A stretch of DNA of 64,000 bases from DAOUBP01 sp034432655 (GTDB lineage: Bacteria > Chloroflexota > Anaerolineae > CG2-30-64-16). Positions 33,616 to 41,174 of this stretch are shown here, piece after piece. The notes beneath the pieces were generated by a model. The model had not been told where the DNA came from, did no database searches, and saw only the letters and a list, made by a program, of their open reading frames with translations. How positions within the stretch are numbered: the stretch's first letter is position 1; every line of letters starts with the position of its first letter. A program made the translations under genes and the position numbers. The stretch spans positions 62,001-126,000 of the forward strand of contig DAOUBP010000157.1 in NCBI GenBank assembly GCA_034432655.1. Direction: 5' to 3'.

Positions 33616-35502
33616 ATGGACCTTTCCGAGATCAAATACTTCGGCGACGTGGGGTTCCTCTACCCCTACGACATCCGCTACGACCCGGCCGACCGGGCGT
33701 TCTGCAACCCGCTGCCCGACGGCCGTGTGCAATTCCGGCTGTGGACCGAGCCGGCCTGCGCCGAGGCGGTGCTGGTCTACAATGACGGGGCCCCGCGCGG
33801 CGCAGAGATGCAGGTTTACGCGGCCGATTCCCGCTTCCGCTACTGGGAGACGACCATCGCGCCAGCTGCACCCCGGGTTACCTATTCTTTCGCGTTGAAG
33901 ACAGCTACCGGCCGCATCGTCTATTTCTGCAGGCACGGGATAGACCATGCGGTGGAGCCCCTGGACCGCTGGGAGCTGGACCTGGCGCGCACCACCCCGT
34001 TCCAGACGCCCGATTGGGCCAAGGGAGCGGTGATCTATCAGATCTTCCCGGAACGTTTTGCCAACGGTGACCCGGCCAACGACCCGCCGGGAACAGCGCC
34101 GTGGGGGTCGCCCCCGCGCTGGCTGGAATACCAGGGCGGCGACCTGCAGGGAATCGTGCAACATCTGGACTACCTGGCCGACCTGGGGGCAGATATCCTC
34201 TACCTGACCCCCATCTTCAGCGCGCCGTCCACGCACAAGTACGACTGCATGGACTATTACCACGTAGATCCCGCGTTCGGCGGCGACGAGGCGCTGCGTG
34301 AACTGGTGGATGCGCTCCACCGTCGGGGCATGCGCATCGTGTTGGATGCCTCGTTCAACCACTGCCATCCGCGCTTTTTCGCCTTCCAGGACCTGATCCA
34401 GCGCGGGCCGGATTCGCCCTACCGGGACTGGTTCACCGTGTACGAATGGCCGTTGCGCGTCAAGATGCGGCCACAGCAGGCACCTCCCATGCGCGACCAT
34501 CGTCGGGAGCAATACGCCCGCTGGCTGAACAGTTTCACGGAGGTCACGGGCATCCCACTGGAAGTGGTAGCCGGGGAAGGCCCGGCGTTGGAGCCGACCT
34601 ACCTGGCATGGTACGGCGTGCTGGACATGCCCAAGCTCAACCAGCGCAACCCGGAGACACGCGCGTACTTCATGGATGTGACGCGCTACTGGCTGCGCGA
34701 GTTCGACATTGATGGGTGGCGGATGGACGTGGCGCGGCACATCGAGCCCGACTTCTGGGCCGACTTCCGCCGCGCGGCCAAGGAGGTCAAACCGGACTGC
34801 TTCCTGCTGGCCGAGATCTGGGGCAACACTGCGCCATGGCTGCAAGGTGACCAGTTCGACGCGACCATGAACTACATTTTCCGGGACCTGTGCGTGGCCT
34901 ACTTTGCCAGGGCGGAACTCTCCACGGCCGGCTTTCTGGACGGCATCACGCGCATGCTCTCACTTTACGCGCCGCAGGTGACTGCGGTCACCCATAACCT
35001 GTTTTCCAGCCACGACGTGCCCCGTTTCCGCCACGAGGCGGGCGAGGACCTGCGCCGTCTGCGCCTGGCCACGATCTTCCAGTTGACCATGCCCGGCGCG
35101 CCGGGTATTTACTACGGCGACGAGATCGGCATGAGCGGCGGGGATGATCCCGACTGCCGCCGCGCTTTTCCATGGGACCGGCCGGAGAGCTGGGATCACG
35201 AACTGTTGGCGACGGTCCAGGCGTTGATCAGGCTGCGGCGGGCGCATCCGGCGCTGCGGCGGGGAGAATGGCGGCTGATCTGGTCGGCAGAGGAAGCCTT
35301 TGCCTTTGAGCGCACCTGTGGGGCCGAACGCATTCTGGTGTTGATCAATCGCCAGGGCACATCGGGTCCGCTGCAACTGCCTGCAGCGACCGGCCATGCG
35401 CAGGTGCTGTGGGGTGCCGCAACCCTGGCAACCACAGGAGATGTTCTCACGGTATCCGGGCTGGGACCGTGGGACGGCGTCGTGATAGGATGCTCTGTAT
35501 GA
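33616..35502 (+). CDS. GH13 neopullulanase/cyclomaltodextrinase-type glucan hydrolase
   Basis: The 628-residue protein has no signal peptide, so it is cytoplasmic. An N-terminal CBM34-like beta domain (about 1-130) leads into GAVIYQIFPERFANGDP and the GH13 barrel: YLTPIFSAPSTHKYD, IVLDASFNHCHP, GWRMDVARH with nucleophile D371, LAEIWGN with acid/base E400, and FSSHDVPRF with D467. This matches the neopullulanase/cyclomaltodextrinase subfamily (GH13_20), which breaks down imported maltodextrins and panose. It would process products of the secreted amylopullulanase. Its stop overlaps the start of the next gene by 4 nt. Confidence 0.92.
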   Translation: MDLSEIKYFGDVGFLYPYDIRYDPADRAFCNPLPDGRVQFRLWTEPACAEAVLVYNDGAPRGAEMQVYAADSRFRYWETTIAPAAPRVTYSFALKTATGRIVYFCRHGIDHAVEPLDRWELDLARTTPFQTPDWAKGAVIYQIFPERFANGDPANDPPGTAPWGSPPRWLEYQGGDLQGIVQHLDYLADLGADILYLTPIFSAPSTHKYDCMDYYHVDPAFGGDEALRELVDALHRRGMRIVLDASFNHCHPRFFAFQDLIQRGPDSPYRDWFTVYEWPLRVKMRPQQAPPMRDHRREQYARWLNSFTEVTGIPLEVVAGEGPALEPTYLAWYGVLDMPKLNQRNPETRAYFMDVTRYWLREFDIDGWRMDVARHIEPDFWADFRRAAKEVKPDCFLLAEIWGNTAPWLQGDQFDATMNYIFRDLCVAYFARAELSTAGFLDGITRMLSLYAPQVTAVTHNLFSSHDVPRFRHEAGEDLRRLRLATIFQLTMPGAPGIYYGDEIGMSGGDDPDCRRAFPWDRPESWDHELLATVQALIRLRRAHPALRRGEWRLIWSAEEAFAFERTCGAERILVLINRQGTSGPLQLPAATGHAQVLWGAATLATTGDVLTVSGLGPWDGVVIGCSV

Positions 35503-36329
35503 ACCTGCCAACACCACCTGTTGTCCTTGTCCTTTCCGGGGGCACCGGCGCCAGCGGCGAGCTGTTGGTCCGCACAGCGCTGGCGCAATTCCGGCAGGCC
35601 GTTCCGGTAGAGATCGTGCCGCACATCCTCAGCGTCGCGCAGGTCGAAGAGGCCGTGGCCCGGGCGCGCGCGACCGGCGGCATCATTGCCCACACTTTTG
35701 TGGATGGGGACCTACGCCGGGCTACAGCGGAAAGCGCCGCGCGCGCGGGCGTGACAGCGATTGACCTGATCGGCCCCTTGCTGGAGCACCTGACGGCCGT
35801 CCTGGGTGAACAGCCGGCCGGCAAGCCGGGGCTTTATCGCCAACAGCGCGAAAAATACTTCGAGCGGGTGGAGGCCATCGAGTTCAGCGTAGCCCACGAC
35901 GACGGCCAGCGCATCGAGGAGCTGCCCCAGGCCGAGATCGTGCTGGTGGGGGTTTCGCGCGCCGGCAAGACCCCGCTGAGCATGTACCTGTCGGTGATGG
36001 GGTGGAAGGTGGCCAACGTGCCGCTGGTGCCCGAGCTGCCACCGCCGCCGATGCTGCTGCAGGTTGACCCTCGCCGCGTGGTGGGGCTGACCATCGAGCC
36101 GGGGCAACTCATCGCGCATCGGCGCTGGCGACAGACCCATCTGGGGATCGCGACTACCACCTACACGGACGCGGAGACGATCTACGAGGAGGTCGAGGCC
36201 GCGCGGCGCTTCTGCCGCAAGCACGGCTTTGCCATCGTGGACGTGACAGACAAGCCCATTGAGTCCAGCGCCGAGGAGGTCATCGCCGTGGTGACGCGGC
36301 GGTTGAGGGCAGGGGGTACCTCTTCGTAG
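35499..36329 (+). CDS. PPDK/PEP-synthase regulatory kinase-pyrophosphorylase (DUF299 type)
   Basis: The 276-residue protein has the PPSR layout: VLVLSGGTGASGELLVRTAL, IDLIGPLLEHLTAVLG, FSVAHDDGQ, the P-loop VLVGVSRAGKTPLSMYL and DPRRVVGLTIEPGQL with IYEEVEAARRF late in the chain. Members phosphorylate and dephosphorylate pyruvate phosphate dikinase or PEP synthase using ADP and phosphate. The ATG at 35499 forms an ATGA overlap with the amylase stop, so the gene is coupled to glucan breakdown, which is a sensible site for a PEP/pyruvate switch. No PPDK gene is in the window. Confidence 0.9.
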   Translation: MNLPTPPVVLVLSGGTGASGELLVRTALAQFRQAVPVEIVPHILSVAQVEEAVARARATGGIIAHTFVDGDLRRATAESAARAGVTAIDLIGPLLEHLTAVLGEQPAGKPGLYRQQREKYFERVEAIEFSVAHDDGQRIEELPQAEIVLVGVSRAGKTPLSMYLSVMGWKVANVPLVPELPPPPMLLQVDPRRVVGLTIEPGQLIAHRRWRQTHLGIATTTYTDAETIYEEVEAARRFCRKHGFAIVDVTDKPIESSAEEVIAVVTRRLRAGGTSS

Positions 36330-36382
36330 CGGCGACTTCGCTGGCCTGGAACGGCTGAAGCCGTTACTACGAGGTGTAGTGG
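36327..36382. repeat. REP-like palindrome remnant
   Basis: A perfect aacggct-ga-agccgtt palindrome (36350-36365) lies between two ggcgacttc words and gtag/ctac ends, filling almost all of the spacer between convergent genes. Confidence 0.5.
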
Positions 36383-36387
36383 CGACT

Positions 36388-37050
36388 TCACCCGCTGCGC
36401 TGACCCGCAACCATGTGGGCTAACCGACACGGCTCTGGCAGGCGATAGCCGCGACAACATGCCAGCACATAACGCAGGGCTGTCGGCAGGTCAATCCGCT
36501 GGCCCGGCGACACGTACACCGGTTTGACCCCGGCCCGCGTACGCACGGCTGCGCCGATCACCTCGTCCCCGTCGGTTAAGGGTACCCATGCCCCGGCCCG
36601 ATCCGGCAATTGCGGATGCACCCCGCACAGCCGCGACTTGGCGCAGCCGATCGTCGGCCGATCCAGGAAAAGGCCCACGTGGGTCGCGATCCCCATCCGC
36701 CGCGGGTGGGCCAACCCCTGACCATCGAAGATGAACAGGTCCGGCTCAGCTTGCAACCTCTCGCAGGCAGCAAGAATGGCCGGCGCCTCCCGGAAAGCCA
36801 GCAGGCCGGGGACGTAAGGGAAGGGCACCCTGGTTTCGGCCTTTGCGACCTCCAACATAGTCAACTCGGGAAACCGTAGCATGACCACCGCGGCCCGGGC
36901 CACCTCCCCCTGCACGCTCACATCCACCCCGGCGACCGTGACCACCTCCCCCAGGTAGTTCTCGACCACTACCTGGCGCCGCAACGCCTCCTGCAACCGG
37001 ATCGCCTCGGCCGGGGAGACATCCCAGGGGTGCAGCCAGCGTATTTCCAT
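36388..37050 (-). CDS. nfi: Endonuclease V (deoxyinosine 3'-endonuclease)
   Basis: The 220-residue protein has VVTVAGVDVSVQGE with the first catalytic Asp, RVPFPYVPGLLAFREAPAIL, LFIFDGQGLAHPRRMGIATH and GCAKSRLCG, as in Nfi. The enzyme cuts the second phosphodiester 3' of inosine in damaged DNA and in other species also acts on RNA. The ATG at 37050 has GGGAGG 5 nt upstream and is preferred over a longer in-frame start. A possible 30-codon ORF ends 17 nt upstream. Confidence 0.92.
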   Translation of the reverse strand: MEIRWLHPWDVSPAEAIRLQEALRRQVVVENYLGEVVTVAGVDVSVQGEVARAAVVMLRFPELTMLEVAKAETRVPFPYVPGLLAFREAPAILAACERLQAEPDLFIFDGQGLAHPRRMGIATHVGLFLDRPTIGCAKSRLCGVHPQLPDRAGAWVPLTDGDEVIGAAVRTRAGVKPVYVSPGQRIDLPTALRYVLACCRGYRLPEPCRLAHMVAGQRSG

Positions 37051-37066
37051 CAGGCCTCCCGACACC

Positions 37067-37159
37067 TCACCGTCGCGCAAATGTCCTGACCGTCTTGATG
37101 ACCGTGAAAACGATCCACATCATCATCAAGGAGCTGACCAGCGTAATGTGCTTGCTCAC
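37067..37159 (-). CDS. Possible 30-residue membrane peptide
   Basis: A short frame starting at GTG would encode a hydrophobic core TLVSSLMMMWIVFTVIKTV with a basic end RTFARR, the shape of a one-pass membrane peptide. It ends 17 nt before the endonuclease V ATG. No convincing ribosome binding site precedes the GTG, so this may be chance. Confidence 0.2.
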   Translation of the reverse strand: MSKHITLVSSLMMMWIVFTVIKTVRTFARR

Positions 37160-37200
37160 GACCAGATTTCTGTGAGAAACCTGGTTTGCAGGCAGGGTAT

Positions 37201-37530
37201 CTACACCGGCTCCACCACCACCGCTGTGCCGTAAGCCAGCACCTCGGTCATGTTCTCGGCCAGCTCGGTGGCGTCGTAACGCACGCCCACGATGGCGTTG
37301 GCGCCTAACTCCTCGGCGTGCTTCATCATCAGGTCGAACGCCTCCCCGCGCGTCTCCTCACACAGCGATACGTATTCGTGGATCTTGCCGCCGGCGATGG
37401 TGCGCAGGCTGGCCGCGAACTGGCCCACCAACCCGCGCGAGCGCACGGTAATGCCACGCACTACGCCCAAATGGCGTACAATGCGGTGCCCATAAATCTC
37501 GAAAGTGGTCGAAGTCATCTTGGGATCCAT
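37201..37530 (-). CDS. YbjQ/UPF0145 (DUF74) family protein
   Basis: The 109-residue protein follows YbjQ: TTFEIYGHRIVRHLGVVRGI, SRGLVGQFAASLRTIAGGKI, CEETRGEAFDLMMKHAEELGANAIVGVRYDATEL and a C-terminal VLAYGTAVVVE. The family forms pentameric beta barrels and is often called a heavy-metal-binding domain, though no Cys/His site is obvious here beyond one Cys. Function is unknown. It is divergent from pyrK across a 26-bp repeat array. Confidence 0.88.
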   Translation of the reverse strand: MDPKMTSTTFEIYGHRIVRHLGVVRGITVRSRGLVGQFAASLRTIAGGKIHEYVSLCEETRGEAFDLMMKHAEELGANAIVGVRYDATELAENMTEVLAYGTAVVVEPV

Positions 37531-37624
37531 ACAAGCCTCCTGTTCGTTCCATCAGGCGGTGAGAAGTTAGAGCAACACGAATCTCTGCAGCATCTGCGTA
37601 TTTGCCCCACACGAATTCCAGGCC

Positions 37625-37652
37625 ATTGTACCATACGGACAGCGGGAGCCAA
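37625..37652 (-). promoter_or_regulatory. Promoter of ybjQ-like gene
   Basis: On the minus strand TACAAT (37630-37625) with an extended TG motif is preceded by TTGGCT (37652-37647) at 16 bp. The -35 box touches the repeat array. Confidence 0.45.
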
Positions 37653-37656
37653 GCTC

Positions 37657-37796
37657 TGGCTTGCGGCGGCCCGACGCCGCTTTGGCTTGCGGCGGCCCGA
37701 TGCCGCCTTGGCTTGCGGCGGCCTGACGCCGCCTTGGCTTGCGACGGCCTGACGCCGCCTTGGATGGCAGCGGCCTGACGCCGCTTTGGATGGCGA
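37657..37796. repeat. Five-copy 26-bp GC-rich tandem array
   Basis: Units start at 37657, 37683, 37709, 37735 and 37761, exactly 26 bp apart, with a decayed sixth from 37787. Each holds a ggcggc-ctgac-gccgcc type stem. Copies 1-4 start tggcttgcg and copies 5-6 start tggatggc. The array lies between the ybjQ and pyrK promoters. Confidence 0.92.
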
Positions 37797-37806
37797 CGAC
37801 AGGAAA

Positions 37807-37824
37807 GCGGCGCTACAGCGCCGC
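37807..37824. repeat. Perfect palindrome with 2-nt centre
   Basis: Arms gcggcgct and agcgccgc surround ac, the same 8-2-8 geometry as the units of the 29-bp array near 14 kb. Confidence 0.6.
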
Positions 37825-37841
37825 AATCCAAAACCGTCCCT

Positions 37842-37871
37842 TTGGATCACCAGGCCAGCCCATGCTATACT
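37842..37871 (+). promoter_or_regulatory. Promoter of pyrK-like gene
   Basis: TTGGAT (37842-37847) and TATACT (37866-37871) are spaced by 18 bp, giving a leader of about 35 nt. Confidence 0.5.
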
Positions 37872-37910
37872 TCGCAGTGTTGACACTCAAGTCGAAGCTT
37901 TTGTGAACCG

Positions 37911-38705
37911 ATGGTCCTCCAGACTACCGCCACCCTTATCAGCCGGACAACTGCCGGCCCGGCACAAGAGCTGACCCTGCACGCGCCCGCGCTGGCGAGC
38001 GCACTGAGGCCGGGTCAGGCCGTTTTGATCAAGACCGGCTGGGGCCAAACCCCTTACCTGCGACGCACCTTCTATCCGGTCGCCATCACCGATCAAACAT
38101 GGACGCTGCGCGTGCCGCCTTCGGCCGATTGGGGCCACGCGTGGCTGGCTGCTGCGCCTTTGGGCGCCGAGCTGGATTGCCTCGGCCCGGTGGGGATCGG
38201 TTTTAGCGTGCCGCTGGGGGTTCGTCACGTCCTGTGTGTGGGAGTGGGGGAACTGGCCTGGACCCTGCTGCCCGCAATAACCGTGGCCGAATCGCGAGGA
38301 TTGGCCGTCGCACTGGCTGTAGAGGCGCGCAGCGTGCGTGAGTTGATCCCGCCCCAACGGCTGCCCGCGGCCGTGAAGTACCATACCGTCACTGCAGATC
38401 TGGGCCGCGTGGCCCAACAATGGAGCGATCTACTGACAGGCCCCGCCGCCGGGCCCGGACAAGGCTTGTTAGCATGGGCCGACCTGGTGCTGGCGGCCGC
38501 GCCGCTGCCGTTCTACCGTCAACTGGCCCTGGCCCTGACGACAATCCGCTATGAACTGACCCGTGGCTTTGTCCAGGTCCTCTATGCGGCCTCCTTCCTA
38601 TGCGGCGTCGGCGCGTGCCAGGCCTGTGTCGCCGATGTGGCCGGCGGCCGGCGGCGCGTCTGCCTGCGCGGCCCGGTGTTTGATCTGGTAGATGTGGTAG
38701 GTTGA
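37911..38705 (+). CDS. PyrK-like dihydroorotate dehydrogenase electron-transfer subunit
   Basis: The 264-residue protein has a ferredoxin-reductase layout. An N-terminal FAD-binding barrel (about 1-100) contains YLRRTFYPVAI, close to the RRPFSI-type flavin motif. A nucleotide-binding part follows, and a C-terminal [2Fe-2S] site reads LCGVGACQACVADVAGGRRRVC with the four cysteines in place. PyrK passes electrons from PyrD to NAD+. Sequence outside the cluster site is divergent. The next gene encodes a PyrD-like protein 81 nt downstream, supporting the pairing. Confidence 0.8.
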   Translation: MVLQTTATLISRTTAGPAQELTLHAPALASALRPGQAVLIKTGWGQTPYLRRTFYPVAITDQTWTLRVPPSADWGHAWLAAAPLGAELDCLGPVGIGFSVPLGVRHVLCVGVGELAWTLLPAITVAESRGLAVALAVEARSVRELIPPQRLPAAVKYHTVTADLGRVAQQWSDLLTGPAAGPGQGLLAWADLVLAAAPLPFYRQLALALTTIRYELTRGFVQVLYAASFLCGVGACQACVADVAGGRRRVCLRGPVFDLVDVVG

Positions 38706-38715
38706 GGGGGAGGAT

Positions 38716-38789
38716 GGGGATTGGGGATTGAGGCCTTCGGTCGTTGGTCAGCCGCTGATCTCTGACCTCTGATCTCTGACTTCTGAATG
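38716..38789. repeat. Heptamer trains in the pyrK-pyrD spacer
   Basis: Two ggggatt words (38716-38729) are followed by five words with strict 7-nt period: ctgatct, ctgacct, ctgatct, ctgactt, ctgaatg (38755-38789). The last word includes the putative pyrD ATG. Confidence 0.75.
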
Positions 38790-39599
38790 TTGCCCATGAT
38801 TGAACTCGCTCCTCACAACAAGCGCGGACTGAACCTGAGCTCACCTCTGATCGCCGGCAGCGGGGCGGTGGGATACGGGGATGCCTGGCCTCCGGGCCTG
38901 ACGCCGGACCTCTTCGGTGCGATCGTGACACCGCCGATCTCGTGGCGACCCCGCCGCGGAAACCCCGCACCACGGCTGGCCGAAGTGCCGGGCGGCTTCC
39001 TGCTGGCCACGGGGGATCACAATCCCGGATACCGCCGGGTTGTGGAGGCCCATGACGTCTCCTGGCGCAGGCTAGGGGTGCCGGTGATCGTTGCATTGGC
39101 CGCCAGCACGCCGGAGGACTGGGAACGACTGGCGGCCGCGCTGGAAGAGGAGACTGCTGCGGCCGCGCTGGAGCTTCACCTGCCTCATATTGCCCATCGC
39201 AGCGACGCAGCAGCCTGGATCGGCGCGGTCCGCCGTGCGTGCACATTGCCGGTGCTGGTCAAGCTGCCGACCCCGCGGGCGGTCGCGTTGGCGTCCACCT
39301 GTGCCAGCGCGGGCGCCGATGCACTGATAATCGGCACAGCTGCGTTGGGCCGCGCGGCGGCTCCTGATGGCACGTTGATTACCGGCCCCATGGCCGGCCC
39401 CGTGGCCTTTCCGCTGACGCTGTACGCCCTGGGTGCCGTGGCCGAACTGGCGCTGGGGCTGCCGCTGATCGCGGCCGGGGGCATCGCCCAGGCCGAAGAT
39501 ATGCAACGCTGCTTTGACGCGGGCGCGGCTGCTGTGCAGGTGCGAAGCTTGTTGTGGACCGATCCGGGGACGACGAGGCAACTGACGATTGGCTCTTGA
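38787..39599 (+). CDS. PyrD-like dihydroorotate dehydrogenase, divergent
   Basis: The 270-residue TIM-barrel protein keeps several class 1B landmarks: LSSPLIAGSGAVGYGD, NPAPRLAEVPGGFL...NPGYRR, VLVKLPTPRAVALA, TGPMAGPVAFPLTLYALGAV and LIAAGGIAQAEDMQRCFDAGAAAVQVRS with the FMN-phosphate site. The loop that should read N-x-SCPN with the catalytic Cys is instead LELHLPHIAHR, so the usual base and substrate-binding Asn are missing. It may be inactive, use another residue, or act on another substrate. Start is ATG 38787 or 38796; neither has a good ribosome site and the first is inside a heptamer repeat. The stop abuts the convergent menA stop. Confidence 0.72.
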   Translation: MLPMIELAPHNKRGLNLSSPLIAGSGAVGYGDAWPPGLTPDLFGAIVTPPISWRPRRGNPAPRLAEVPGGFLLATGDHNPGYRRVVEAHDVSWRRLGVPVIVALAASTPEDWERLAAALEEETAAAALELHLPHIAHRSDAAAWIGAVRRACTLPVLVKLPTPRAVALASTCASAGADALIIGTAALGRAAAPDGTLITGPMAGPVAFPLTLYALGAVAELALGLPLIAAGGIAQAEDMQRCFDAGAAAVQVRSLLWTDPGTTRQLTIGS

Positions 39600-40511
39600 T
39601 CACCCCCACACCACCACCCCCACTGCCAGCGCCAGCGCGTAGGCCACAGCCAGCTGCGCGGTGCCGGCCAGGGTCTTGTTTAGCGCCGGGCCGAGGACGA
39701 TAAACACCGCCCGCGCCTGCCGATAGGCCAGCGGCAGGGTCAGCCACGCCAGCATCACGCCGACCCCATAGCCGCAGGCCAGCCAGAGGATGAGGGGAAC
39801 GGCGTAGGCGACCGCCAGCAGCAGCAGGTACTCGATGCGCGCCCCGCGACGGCCCAAGAGCACGGCCAGAGTGCGCTTCCCGGCCGCCCGGTCGGTGTCC
39901 GCGTCGCGCACGTTGTTCACCACCAGGATCGCGGTCACCAGGCAGCCCATGGCCACGCCGCCCAGCCAGACCGCCGGGGTCAGCGCGCCCCGCTGCACGT
40001 AGTAGGTGCCGCCCACCGCGACCAGCCCGAAAAAGATGAAGGTCGCCAGGTCCCCCAGGCCGTAGTAGCCGAACGGCGCCGGGCCAATGGTGTAGAGCAT
40101 GGCTGCCACGATGGAGAAGATGCCGACCAGCAAAATCGGCCAGCCGCCCAGGATGATCAGATACAGGCCGCACAGCGCAGCCAGGCCAAAGACAACGAGC
40201 ATCCCGGCCTGCACCTCGCGCGGAGTGAGCAACCCCGCTGTGGTGACCCGCAGCGGGCCCACCCGGTCCCTGGCGTCGGCCCCCCGCAGGTAGTCACCCA
40301 GGTCATTGGCAAAATTGGAGCCGATTTGAATCAGGAGGGCCGCGACCAACGCAACCACGGCAGCCAGCGGCCGGAACGCCGCGTCGTGGATAGCCAGCGC
40401 CGTGCCGACGACCACCGGCGCGACCGCAGCCGGCAGCGTACGCGGCCGGCTGGCCATAATCCAGGCGCGACGCCGCGCAGCCGCAGAAGCAGGCGAGACA
40501 GTGTCAGTCAT
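39600..40511 (-). CDS. menA: 1,4-dihydroxy-2-naphthoate polyprenyltransferase (UbiA family)
   Basis: The 303-residue membrane protein has about eight helices, with both UbiA aspartate motifs: NFANDLGDYLRGADARD (about 65-82) and NNVRDADTDRAAGKRTLAV (about 200-218). It attaches the polyprenyl tail to 1,4-dihydroxy-2-naphthoate in menaquinone synthesis; the GKRTLAV and IGSNFANDLGD patterns favour MenA over other UbiA members. It starts 84 nt downstream of rsmD. Its stop touches that of pyrD. Confidence 0.88.
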   Translation of the reverse strand: MTDTVSPASAAARRRAWIMASRPRTLPAAVAPVVVGTALAIHDAAFRPLAAVVALVAALLIQIGSNFANDLGDYLRGADARDRVGPLRVTTAGLLTPREVQAGMLVVFGLAALCGLYLIILGGWPILLVGIFSIVAAMLYTIGPAPFGYYGLGDLATFIFFGLVAVGGTYYVQRGALTPAVWLGGVAMGCLVTAILVVNNVRDADTDRAAGKRTLAVLLGRRGARIEYLLLLAVAYAVPLILWLACGYGVGVMLAWLTLPLAYRQARAVFIVLGPALNKTLAGTAQLAVAYALALAVGVVVWG

Positions 40512-40594
40512 ATGCTCAAGGCTCCTGTCAGAAAGCGCTGTCCCGGCGAGTCAGTCGCTCAAAACACCCCTCTGATTGATCCTCGGTTTCCCCG

Positions 40595-41149
40595 TCAGAA
40601 CTTGCGCAAGAAATACAACGCAGTGCTGCCGTACTGCCGGTGATCCACCACGCGCAAATGCGCCAGCGTCGGCTCAGTCCATTCCTTGGGAAAGACCTGC
40701 ACGATGACCAGGCCATCCCCGGTCAACAGCTCGGGCCGCGCGTCGATGGCCTGTAGTGCCCGTAACCACAGCCCCTGATATTGCGGCGGCGCGACATAAA
40801 TCACATCAAAGGGCGTGAGCTCAGAGCGCGCCAGATACGCGAACGCGTCCCCCGCCACCACCTGGCCCCGGTCGGCCAGGCCGGCGGCCTCCAGATTGCG
40901 CTGAAGCACGCGCAGCGCAGCCCGATTGCGCTCGCAGAAGACCGCCTCGGCCGCGCCGCGACTCAGGGCCTCAATCCCGACCGCGCCGGTGCCGCCGAAC
41001 AGGTCAAGGAAGCGCCGGCCCACGATCTGACCTTGCGAGGCAAGGATGCTGAACAACGCCGATTTGACCCGGTCGGTGATGGGCCGGGTGCTGTCCCCCG
41101 GCACCGCAGCCAGGACCCGACCCTTGGCTGTGCCTGCAATGACGCGCAT
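40595..41149 (-). CDS. rsmD: RsmD-like 16S rRNA (guanine966-N2)-methyltransferase
   Basis: The 184-residue protein opens MRVIAGTAKGRVLAAVPGDS and has TRPITDRVKSALFSIL, the SAM loop FLDLFGGTGAVGIEALSRGA and a D at VVAGDAF. These are RsmD landmarks; the enzyme methylates G966 of 16S rRNA. The catalytic DPPY motif is replaced by APPQY (A120-Y124), which is notable because the Asp normally contacts the target amino group. The ATG at 41149 has AGGAAC upstream; a longer frame exists but lacks RsmD similarity. Its neighbour upstream is a DUF457-like membrane gene. Confidence 0.85.
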   Translation of the reverse strand: MRVIAGTAKGRVLAAVPGDSTRPITDRVKSALFSILASQGQIVGRRFLDLFGGTGAVGIEALSRGAAEAVFCERNRAALRVLQRNLEAAGLADRGQVVAGDAFAYLARSELTPFDVIYVAPPQYQGLWLRALQAIDARPELLTGDGLVIVQVFPKEWTEPTLAHLRVVDHRQYGSTALYFLRKF

Positions 41150-41174
41150 GGTGTTCCTGAGAATGTTGACGGCG

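Noticed and set aside
37358..37886. Two overlapping frames reading through the 26-bp array
   Set aside because: They only translate the repeat into an Ala/Arg/Gly-rich pattern and have no start signals.
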